Positions 1-5,672 of a DNA stretch of 5,672 nt are shown piece after piece. Numbering within the stretch: position 1 is the stretch's first letter; every line of letters begins with the position of its first letter. Below the pieces are notes generated by a model. That model searched no databases. It was not told the origin of the DNA and saw nothing but the letters and a program-made list of their open reading frames with translations. The stretch comes from Candidatus Saccharibacteria bacterium UBA669 (GTDB taxonomy: Bacteria > Patescibacteriota > Saccharimonadia > Saccharimonadales > Saccharimonadaceae), in assembly GCA_002299795.1 (NCBI GenBank), contig DBNP01000036.1, positions 1 through 5,672 on the forward strand, read 5' to 3'. Made by a program: the position numbers and the translations under genes.

Positions 1-1329
1 GCATTCATTCAGCCCGGCTCATCAATCAAACCATTTGTCTACGCACAGCTATTCCAAAACCAAGGCGAGGGTAAGCCGAACTACGGAAGCGGCTCAGTAC
101 TCGCAGACACCGCAACAACATTTGAAGGTAACTACAAGCCGCTCAACGCCGACGGAGGCTACAAAGGCAACATCAACCTCCGCAAGGCACTCGACATGTC
201 GCGCAACATCCCCGCCATTAAAGCGATGGCGGTCGTCGGCAAAGAGGCAGCCTGGAAAACAATCCGCGACCTTGGCAATACATATTATTGTACCCAAGGA
301 GCAGATGCACAGGCGGGACTATCTAGTGCAATTGGCGGATGCGGAACACGCATGATCGACCATACGAATGCACTTGCTTCGCTTGGTCGCATGGGCGTCT
401 ATATGCCTACCAGCACAATCCTTGAAGTACGCAGCAGCTCCGGCGAGGTACTCAAAAAGTATAAAAGCGAGACCAAGCAAGTGATCGATCCTCAGGCAGC
501 CTATGTTGTGAGCGACATCCTCGGTGATGGGAATTCACGGAATCTACTATTCGGACGCACGATCATTCCTATCAGTGAGTCGGCTGGATTTAAAATTGCT
601 ATCAAAACTGGTACATCGGACAAGGATCGTAAGCCAAAAGACATTTGGACCGTCGGCTACACACCACAAATTGCTATGAGTGTATGGCTCGGCAACCCGG
701 ACACTTCACCGCTTGCCAACGGTAACTCATCCATACCGGCTCGTGTCCTTGACCCTGTCATGGCCTATGCGCTACAGAAATATAAGAGTAATGGCGTCGA
801 CATGTCCTGGTTTGCAGCACCTGCCGGCATTCAGCGCATCGGCGGCGAAGTATTCCCGTCCTACTACAACAAATCAACTGGTATTACCAATGACAAGATG
901 GTGTTTGACCGTGTCTCCAAGAAAAAAGCAACCAGCTGTACTCCAGAAGCAGCAAAGATTGAGGTCAATGTGACAAAAAGCAACGACCCCGTCACCAAGC
1001 AGGTGGTAGTGAGCGCACCTGATGGCTATGACGCAACCAAGGATGATGATGCGCATGCCTGCGGAGATCCACAACCGTCTGCTTCAATCACATCGGTTGA
1101 TGCCAGAAGGCATACCGCGGTCGTCACGACCACATCGGGTGGTAAGTTCGCTCTTCAAAGCCTGAGTGTTACCTGTGGGAATACTGTTGTGTCAACACTG
1201 ACGCCCGTGAGCGGAGATAATACCATTGATCTCTCACAGCTCCAGTCGTCATGTAGCCTTAGTGCAACGGTCACCGATGCAGGGTATTACGCCACATCCA
1301 GTGCGGCCGTTTCGTACGCACCAAGATAA
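1..1329 (+). CDS. Penicillin-binding protein, transpeptidase domain (5'-truncated by window edge)
   Basis: Frame 1 is open from the first base to TAA, giving 442 visible codons; the start is outside the window. The three active-site motifs of penicillin-binding transpeptidases appear in order: SxxK as SSIK at visible residues 7-10 (catalytic Ser7, within QPGSSIKPFVY), SxN as SRN at 67-69, and KTGTS at 202-206. The enzyme cross-links peptidoglycan peptides outside the membrane. The QPGSSxKPFVY wording is typical of class A (bifunctional) PBPs, so a glycosyltransferase GT51 domain and a membrane anchor are expected upstream, but they cannot be seen. Two cysteines (97, 114) lie between SRN and KTG. 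After about residue 290 comes a Thr/Ser/Val-rich extension with Cys at 313, 354, 392 and 418, which looks like a small extracellular beta-sandwich module; this fold is inferred only. A class B PBP is less likely. The gene converges on the PIN/TRAM gene, 7 bases away. Confidence 0.93.
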   Translation, partial: AFIQPGSSIKPFVYAQLFQNQGEGKPNYGSGSVLADTATTFEGNYKPLNADGGYKGNINLRKALDMSRNIPAIKAMAVVGKEAAWKTIRDLGNTYYCTQGADAQAGLSSAIGGCGTRMIDHTNALASLGRMGVYMPTSTILEVRSSSGEVLKKYKSETKQVIDPQAAYVVSDILGDGNSRNLLFGRTIIPISESAGFKIAIKTGTSDKDRKPKDIWTVGYTPQIAMSVWLGNPDTSPLANGNSSIPARVLDPVMAYALQKYKSNGVDMSWFAAPAGIQRIGGEVFPSYYNKSTGITNDKMVFDRVSKKKATSCTPEAAKIEVNVTKSNDPVTKQVVVSAPDGYDATKDDDAHACGDPQPSASITSVDARRHTAVVTTTSGGKFALQSLSVTCGNTVVSTLTPVSGDNTIDLSQLQSSCSLSATVTDAGYYATSSAAVSYAPR

Positions 1330-1336
1330 ACACTGA

Positions 1337-2314
1337 CTACTGTGGTGATTTGTTCGCAAGCTCTACGAGATTCGCTTCATGATCAACACGGCCACCACGA
1401 GTACGCTGCCTGCTTCCACCACTAGCTCTCTGCTGGGGCGCGCGAGGCGCTTGACGAGTGCTAGTGCTAGATGATACCTGATCAGTATGATTATGGCTGT
1501 CTTGCTGCTTTGGCGCTTGTCGTGTGCGCCGTACGGGTGACGGCCGGTCCGTCGACTTATGGTGTGTATACTTCGCTCCAACAGAAGCTGGGAGTGGCCG
1601 TTGATCAGCTGGCTTGCCGGTTGATACCTTACGTGCAAACATCATTCTCCCGGCGGCCGTCTGAAGACTTCGGACAACTTCGACATGGACCTGCTGGCCA
1701 ATCTGGCCGCTTGCTTGCTCAACAACAACCATAGTGCCGTCTGGAAGATAGCCAACGCCCTGATGCGAGTCTTGCCCCTTCTGTACGAGATCTATGAGCA
1801 TCTGCTCACCCGGTAGATAGCTCATGCGCATACTCTGCGCAAGCTCATTGATATTGAGCACGCGAATGCCCTCAACCACCGCAACCTTGTTGAGATTGAA
1901 ATCAATCGTGCAGATTGATGCGCCGTGCTGCTTGGCGAGCGCGAGCAATCGCTCATCAACACCCTCGTCAGCCTTGCTGCCGTCTTGTAGTAGTTCAACC
2001 TCTACCCCAGGCATGCGCTGCAGTTCGGTTACTACGTCGAGCCCGGCGCGAGCTCGTGCTCGTTTGTCAGCATCGGCATTGTCAGCCAAAAACTGCAGTT
2101 CGCCGACGACGCTTCGAGGAATCACTAGTGTGCCACCAATAAAACCAGTTGCGGCAATAGAGGTAATACGACCATCCATGAGCACTGATGTATCGACCAG
2201 CACGGAGTGTGCTTTTAGTTTACTGTGTTGCTTTGGCAGTTTTGCCAATAAAAACGTTACCTCGCCAAGAATCAACAATGTGACAGCGAGCAACGCAAGA
2301 TCTTTTGTTTCCAT
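1337..2314 (-). CDS. Membrane-anchored PIN/TRAM domain protein (YacL-like)
   Basis: The protein has 325 residues. It has one N-terminal hydrophobic segment (about 6-24) followed by a basic stretch, which predicts a cytoplasmic C-terminus. A PIN nuclease-like domain follows (about 37-155), with the acidic residues expected for metal binding: Asp41 in LVDTSVLMDGRI, Glu72 in VVGELQFL, Asp120 in GVDERLLALA and Asp138 in TIDFNLNKVA. A TRAM domain, a predicted RNA-binding fold, covers about 165-228 (SYLPGEQML to the RMMFAR region). The last ~95 residues are low-complexity, rich in Gln, Arg, Ser and Thr with TRQAP occurring twice, and are probably disordered and nucleic-acid-binding. Family members such as Bacillus YacL usually have several membrane helices; only one is seen here. 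The ATG is preceded by AAAGGA ten bases upstream. It lies 18 bases after radA, the same neighbour as in Firmicutes. The RNA substrate is unknown; ribonuclease activity is inferred from the fold. Confidence 0.9.
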   Translation of the reverse strand: METKDLALLAVTLLILGEVTFLLAKLPKQHSKLKAHSVLVDTSVLMDGRITSIAATGFIGGTLVIPRSVVGELQFLADNADADKRARARAGLDVVTELQRMPGVEVELLQDGSKADEGVDERLLALAKQHGASICTIDFNLNKVAVVEGIRVLNINELAQSMRMSYLPGEQMLIDLVQKGQDSHQGVGYLPDGTMVVVEQASGQIGQQVHVEVVRSLQTAAGRMMFARKVSTGKPADQRPLPASVGAKYTHHKSTDRPSPVRRTRQAPKQQDSHNHTDQVSSSTSTRQAPRAPQQRASGGSRQRTRGGRVDHEANLVELANKSPQ

Positions 2315-2324
2315 AAAATAATTT

Positions 2325-2330
2325 TCCTTT
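2325..2330 (-). promoter_or_regulatory. Ribosome binding site of the PIN/TRAM gene
   Basis: On the - strand this reads AAAGGA, ten bases before the ATG at 2312-2314. It lies in the short gap after the radA stop codon and supports that start and independent ribosome loading within the operon. Confidence 0.65.
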
Positions 2331-2332
2331 GA

Positions 2333-3685
2333 CTAGCTTTTTAGATAGTCGATTAGCGCGTGGCGAAGATCGCTCACGCCTTTAATAAATGTGTCTTTGC
2401 TTTGTTTGGGCGCAATCGCTTTGGTGAAGCCGAGTTTTTTGGCTTCTGCAATACGTCGATCGACATGGGTGACGCTTCGGATTTCACCACCGAGGCCAAC
2501 CTCACCGAATACTACCAGTCCATCGTCCATACGCTTACCTGCTGCGGCGCTGGCGATTGCCATTGCTACCGCCAAATCTGCGGCGGGATCTTGTAGCCTG
2601 AGACCACCGACTACGTTGATATAAATATCTTTATCAGATAAATTCAGTTTCGTGCGTTTTTCTAGCACAGCGATCAGTAGATTGAGACGATTGATATCAA
2701 ATCCACTAGCCGTTCTCTTAGGATACCCGAAATTGGTCGAATTGACAAGTGCCTGGATTTCTACCAAAATAGGTCTATTGCCTTCAAGTGTCGCGAGCAC
2801 CACCGACCCATCACTGTTGTGACGCTCAGCTAGCAGTGCAGCCGATGGATTTTCAACCACTTGCAGTCCGTTGTCTGACATCTCAAATATTGCCGCCTCA
2901 CTCGTGCTGCCATAGCGATTCTTGATGGCTCGAACGACCTTGAATCCCCCGTAGCGGTCACCCTCGAATTGCAGCACAACGTCGACAAGATGTTCGAGCA
3001 CCTTCGGGCCCGCAATCGAACCCTCCTTGGTGACATGGCCCACCAGAATTACTGCGGCGTCAGCACTTTTGGCCGCGCGTATGATAACATTTGCCGAGTT
3101 TGTAATCTGACTCACTGTTCCTGGTGCGCTCGTAATCTCGTCAAGTGAGAGCGTTTGAATACTATCGATAATAACAAGCTTGTACGTACCACTACGGATT
3201 GTAGCCGCAATATCGTCGGCACTCGTACTTGCGATAAATGCCAGATCATCCCCACTGTCAGCGCCCAGCCTCGCGGCACGAAGCTTCACCTGGCCAGCAG
3301 ACTCCTCGCCACTTGCGTACAACACAGGCTGTGATGCTGCGATTGCGCTTGTTACCTGTAGTAGAAGGGTGCTTTTGCCGATACCCGGCTGACCAGCCAG
3401 TAGCACTACTCCACCGGGTAGTATGCCGCCGCCAAGAACCATGTCGAGATCAGCAATTCCCGTACTCATCCGTTTCAATTCGTCGCCAGCTCGTATCAAA
3501 CCGATTGACTGTGGCTTCAGTATCTTGCCACTATGTGCTCCTCGCGCCACCGCTGAATTCCCAGATGATTGAGCAGCTTGCTCAACCAACGAGTTCCATT
3601 CGCCGCAATTATCACATTTCCCAACCCATTTTGGGTACGACGCACCACACGATTGACACACAAACTGCGAACGAGACTTTGCCAC
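2333..3685 (-). CDS. radA: DNA repair protein RadA
   Basis: The protein is complete at 450 residues, the usual length for the family. RadA is a cytoplasmic RecA-like ATPase/helicase that drives branch migration in homologous recombination. The domains in order are: an N-terminal four-Cys zinc finger (C10, C13, C24, C27); a RecA-type ATPase core with Walker A GQPGIGKST at 98-106 and Walker B VIID at 171-174; the RadA signature KNRYG at 255-259 (the common form is KNRFG, so Tyr replaces Phe); and a Lon-like C-terminal domain (about 345-450) containing GEVGLGGEIR at 394-403. The Lon-like domain reads QDPAAD where Lon has its catalytic Ser, as expected for a non-proteolytic RadA. The start is GTG, immediately following the TAG of the upstream gene. 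No convincing Shine-Dalgarno sequence is visible, so translation is probably coupled to that gene. MAKSRSQFVC matches the normal RadA N-terminus, which supports the GTG start. Confidence 0.98.
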   Translation of the reverse strand: MAKSRSQFVCQSCGASYPKWVGKCDNCGEWNSLVEQAAQSSGNSAVARGAHSGKILKPQSIGLIRAGDELKRMSTGIADLDMVLGGGILPGGVVLLAGQPGIGKSTLLLQVTSAIAASQPVLYASGEESAGQVKLRAARLGADSGDDLAFIASTSADDIAATIRSGTYKLVIIDSIQTLSLDEITSAPGTVSQITNSANVIIRAAKSADAAVILVGHVTKEGSIAGPKVLEHLVDVVLQFEGDRYGGFKVVRAIKNRYGSTSEAAIFEMSDNGLQVVENPSAALLAERHNSDGSVVLATLEGNRPILVEIQALVNSTNFGYPKRTASGFDINRLNLLIAVLEKRTKLNLSDKDIYINVVGGLRLQDPAADLAVAMAIASAAAGKRMDDGLVVFGEVGLGGEIRSVTHVDRRIAEAKKLGFTKAIAPKQSKDTFIKGVSDLRHALIDYLKS

Positions 3686-4693
3686 CTACAGACCAGACGT
3701 CGCGTTTGCGCCGTTAATGCTACTATTGAGCTCATCAGCCCTCGTGGCGAGCGCGTTAAGCTCTTTGACGATGTTATTGTATTCCGCGACGCGCGCATTA
3801 ATCGCTGCTCGTCTCTGATTTACCGCATCAAGTCGGGCGATAAGCGCACTCCGCGCCACGTTGAACCCGCTCTGGGTTGTGAATCCGTGGCTATTTGCCC
3901 GTTCGTTGAAGGATGCAATATCAAGCTCAAGCTGCTGCCTATCTGCCTCGTATTGCACCAAATCATCGTCAATTGGACCACGCAGTGCTTTCAGCTGCGC
4001 CTGAAGCTCAGCCGACTGCTTGGCGATACCGTCAAACACTGTGTTGTACTTTGCGTTCAGCGCCACGACGCTAGCACGATCGTTGAAGTACTGCGCATAG
4101 TAGGCTTCGAGCTTTGGGCTGAGCTTTGCGACAGTGGTACCAAGAATCGAATGGAGTTCGTTGACCTCCATTCCTGGTTCGGCTTTGGTGTAGTATGCCA
4201 TAATCTGCTTCAAAGACGCATCGTTCTTGTGTACTTCATACTCTGCGTTAATCAGCCCGTCAACGTAGCTGCGCTCAAAAAAATTCAGTCGATCATATGC
4301 GGCGTGCAGCATCTCATGCGCAGCAGTTACATCAAGCGTACCGTCTAGCTCTTTGTTGTTGATATCAAATAGATAAATGTGTCGTTGATAATAGCAGCCC
4401 AGTATAGCCGTCGTGCGCTCCTCGGTATCGCAATTGCTGTTAAACTGTGCCTTTTGCTGGACCTGTGGGTTACTCGCGTAGAACAGGTCTGCGCCAAGAT
4501 TGGTCATATTCAGACGATCGTGTATCGCTATGGTCTGGCTCGTCGGCTGGTACACACGGGCCATGACCATGTCAACCGCACGCTGGCCATATAGTACAAG
4601 TGTAGCGCTCAGTAGCAATACCACTCCTGATAGAATCAGTGTTTTTCGGATTGGATGACTAGTTGCTGACTGCTGATTCGGTTCGTTGTTCAA
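3686..4693 (-). CDS. Membrane-anchored HExxH putative zinc metallopeptidase with coiled-coil C-terminus
   Basis: I do not recognise a named family. Counting from the TTG start, the protein has 335 residues. A basic N-terminus precedes one hydrophobic helix (about 18-35), so it is probably a type II membrane protein with an outside C-terminus. A globular region contains Cys88 and Cys100 (possible disulfide), then HEMLH at 126-130, the zinc-binding and catalytic pattern of gluzincin-type peptidases. Glu179 in NELHS, 49 residues after the second His, is a candidate third ligand, and LEAYYAQYFNDR follows. From about 210 to the end the sequence is charged and helical with heptad-like spacing, split by a Gly/Phe-containing hinge near 268-280. 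The start is chosen at TTG because AAGGGGG stands nine bases upstream. A GTG at 4715-4717 would add eight residues but has no ribosome binding site. The gene overlaps clpC by 35 bases and directly abuts radA. Peptidase activity is inferred; a structural pseudo-peptidase is possible. Confidence 0.85.
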   Translation of the reverse strand: MNNEPNQQSATSHPIRKTLILSGVVLLLSATLVLYGQRAVDMVMARVYQPTSQTIAIHDRLNMTNLGADLFYASNPQVQQKAQFNSNCDTEERTTAILGCYYQRHIYLFDINNKELDGTLDVTAAHEMLHAAYDRLNFFERSYVDGLINAEYEVHKNDASLKQIMAYYTKAEPGMEVNELHSILGTTVAKLSPKLEAYYAQYFNDRASVVALNAKYNTVFDGIAKQSAELQAQLKALRGPIDDDLVQYEADRQQLELDIASFNERANSHGFTTQSGFNVARSALIARLDAVNQRRAAINARVAEYNNIVKELNALATRADELNSSINGANATSGL

Positions 4694-5672
4694 GATAGAG
4701 CGCCCCCTTGTGTACACCTATTTCTAGTATAGCGCCTTTTGGATATTTTGATTCCAGAATTCCTTCAGCGATCATGTGCTCGAGCTCATCCTCGATCACT
4801 CGTCTGAGCGCCCTGGCACCAAATTTAACACTATAGCCTTTGTTAATGAGGTATGATTTTGCCCCCGCGGTCACCCTCACGCCAAGTCCCTGACGCACGA
4901 GGCGAGTACGGATATCGGCAATCAGCAAATCAAAGATTTTTCCTACCTCGGTGCGCGTCAATGAACGGAAGGTCACAATACTATCAAATAGGTTGATTAG
5001 CTCTGGTCGCATAAACTTATCAAGAGCCTCTCGGGCAAACGCTGCATTGCGATCGTGTTGATCATCAAGAGATTTTGCCGATGCTTTGCCCTGAAACCCA
5101 AGCGATGTTTCTTTGGTCATTTTGTCTGCGCCGAGGTTACTAGTCAGAATAATGATGGTGTTGCGAAAACTCACTATCCGGCCCCTCGCGTCAGTCAGCT
5201 GTCCATCTTCGAGTAGCTGGAGAAGTAGCTGAAACACATCTGGATGCGCCTTCTCAATTTCGTCAAACAATACGACACTATACGGCTGGCGGCGCACCTT
5301 GTCAGTTAGCTTACCGCCGTCTTCATAGCCCACATACCCTGCCGGCGCACCTAGCAGACGACTCGTTGTATGTCGTTCGCCAAACTCACTCATATCAATC
5401 TTAATCAGGGCATCCTCGCTACCAAACACTTCGCGCGCCAGCACCCGTGCCAGCTCAGTCTTACCAACGCCGGTTGGCCCCATGAACACAAAGCTACCGA
5501 TCGGCCGCTTTTGGCTCGCAACACCGCTACGACTGCGACGAATTGCTCGAGCGACCTGCTGCACCGCCTCCTTTTGGCCAATAATGTATTTGCCAAGGTG
5601 CGACTCCAGGCTACGAAGCAGTCTTGCTTCACTCGTTTGCACTTTTTCCACCGGCACATGTGTCATCACCGC
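4659..5672 (-). CDS. clpC: ATP-dependent Clp protease ATP-binding subunit ClpC, C-terminal half (5'-truncated by window edge)
   Basis: The frame is open to the window edge (337 visible residues; residue 1 is the Ala of the last three bases). The opening THVPVEKVQTSE corresponds to the WTGIPV-x-KL linker before the second AAA+ domain of ClpA/B/C proteins, so the N-domain and first AAA+ domain lie outside and the GTG at 5667-5669 is not a real start. Seen here are Walker A GPTGVGKT (65-72), pore loop GYVGYEDGG, Walker B VVLFDE (Asp137, Glu138), sensor 1 TSNLG (Asn179) and sensor 2 GARALRR (about 285-291). SLGFQ (190-194) matches the (I/L/V)GF loop that docks ClpP, which argues for a ClpC/ClpA-type proteolytic unfoldase rather than ClpB. 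The enzyme would unfold proteins in the cytoplasm and feed them to ClpP. Oddly, the usual RPEFxNR arginine finger reads RPELINL. The gene heads the visible operon and its end overlaps the next gene. Confidence 0.96.
   Translation of the reverse strand, partial: AVMTHVPVEKVQTSEARLLRSLESHLGKYIIGQKEAVQQVARAIRRSRSGVASQKRPIGSFVFMGPTGVGKTELARVLAREVFGSEDALIKIDMSEFGERHTTSRLLGAPAGYVGYEDGGKLTDKVRRQPYSVVLFDEIEKAHPDVFQLLLQLLEDGQLTDARGRIVSFRNTIIILTSNLGADKMTKETSLGFQGKASAKSLDDQHDRNAAFAREALDKFMRPELINLFDSIVTFRSLTRTEVGKIFDLLIADIRTRLVRQGLGVRVTAGAKSYLINKGYSVKFGARALRRVIEDELEHMIAEGILESKYPKGAILEIGVHKGALYLEQRTESAVSN
4703..4709 (-). promoter_or_regulatory. Ribosome binding site deciding a TTG start of the HExxH gene
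   Basis: On the - strand this reads AAGGGGG, nine bases before the TTG at 4691-4693. It lies inside the 3' end of clpC. The alternative in-frame GTG at 4715-4717 lies upstream of this site and is preceded only by AT-rich sequence, so the site favours the TTG. Confidence 0.6.

Noticed and set aside
35..355. A 106-codon + frame overlapping the PBP gene
   Set aside because: It is in another frame of a region that encodes the SSIK and SRN motifs of the PBP.
1329..1350. Possible bidirectional terminator hairpin between the convergent genes
   Set aside because: Only a few base pairs (CAC with GTG) can form around the gap, with mismatches and no T-run.
1430..1545. DNA repeat in the PIN/TRAM tail (two TRQAP-encoding stretches)
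   Set aside because: The match is short and imperfect at DNA level; it is better explained by low-complexity protein sequence than by a genomic repeat.
1824..2321. A 165-codon open frame on the + strand opposite the PIN/TRAM gene
   Set aside because: It mirrors the well-supported PIN domain on the other strand and has Ser/Thr-rich composition expected from reading a coding strand backwards.
3238..3717. A 159-codon open frame on the + strand opposite the start of radA
   Set aside because: It covers the RadA zinc finger and Walker A region in antisense and has no recognisable motif of its own.
3569..4348. A 259-codon open frame on the + strand opposite the HExxH gene
   Set aside because: It is antisense to a gene with clear motifs, its protein has an irregular Cys- and Arg-rich composition without any recognisable domain, and I see no convincing start context.
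5664..5669. GTG or ATG near the right edge as the start of a short Clp-like protein
   Set aside because: The frame continues open to the edge, and the residues match the linker before the D2 domain of full-length ClpC, so this is the inside of a longer gene.

Overview
The window is gene-dense bacterial DNA of roughly balanced base composition. It holds five protein genes and no RNA gene, CRISPR array or mobile element that I can see. One gene runs on the + strand and four run on the - strand. No stretch of more than 20 bases lies outside a gene. The standard genetic code fits: all five frames read through without an internal TGA. The four genes whose 5' ends lie to the right end in TAG and the left-hand gene ends in TAA.

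Layout: (1) positions 1-1329, +, the C-terminal part of a penicillin-binding protein with all three transpeptidase motifs and a Cys-containing C-terminal extension; its 5' part is off the left edge. (2) 1337-2314, -, a membrane-anchored PIN/TRAM protein of the YacL type. (3) 2333-3685, -, RadA, complete. (4) 3686-4693, -, a membrane-anchored HExxH protein with a coiled-coil C-terminus, not a named family that I recognise. (5) 4659-5672, -, the C-terminal half (second AAA+ domain) of a ClpC-type unfoldase whose 5' part is off the right edge.

The four - strand genes are read in the order clpC, HExxH protein, radA, PIN/TRAM. Their junctions are a 35-base overlap, a 0-base junction (TAG directly followed by GTG) and an 18-base gap. 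They therefore look like one operon with translational coupling, whose promoter lies beyond the right edge. The PBP gene converges on this operon with only 7 bases between stop codons and no clear terminator hairpin.

Functionally, ClpC (protein quality control with ClpP), RadA (recombination repair) and the YacL-like PIN/TRAM protein are housekeeping genes; clpC-radA and radA-yacL proximity is also known from Firmicutes, where disA normally sits between radA and yacL and is absent here. The HExxH protein inserted between clpC and radA, and the Cys pairs in both predicted extracytoplasmic proteins, do not fit a typical Firmicute. By resemblance I favour a Candidate Phyla Radiation bacterium, possibly Saccharibacteria, but this is an inference from protein style and not a proven assignment. 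The two least ordinary observations are the HExxH membrane protein and the replacement of the expected D2 arginine finger of ClpC by leucine.
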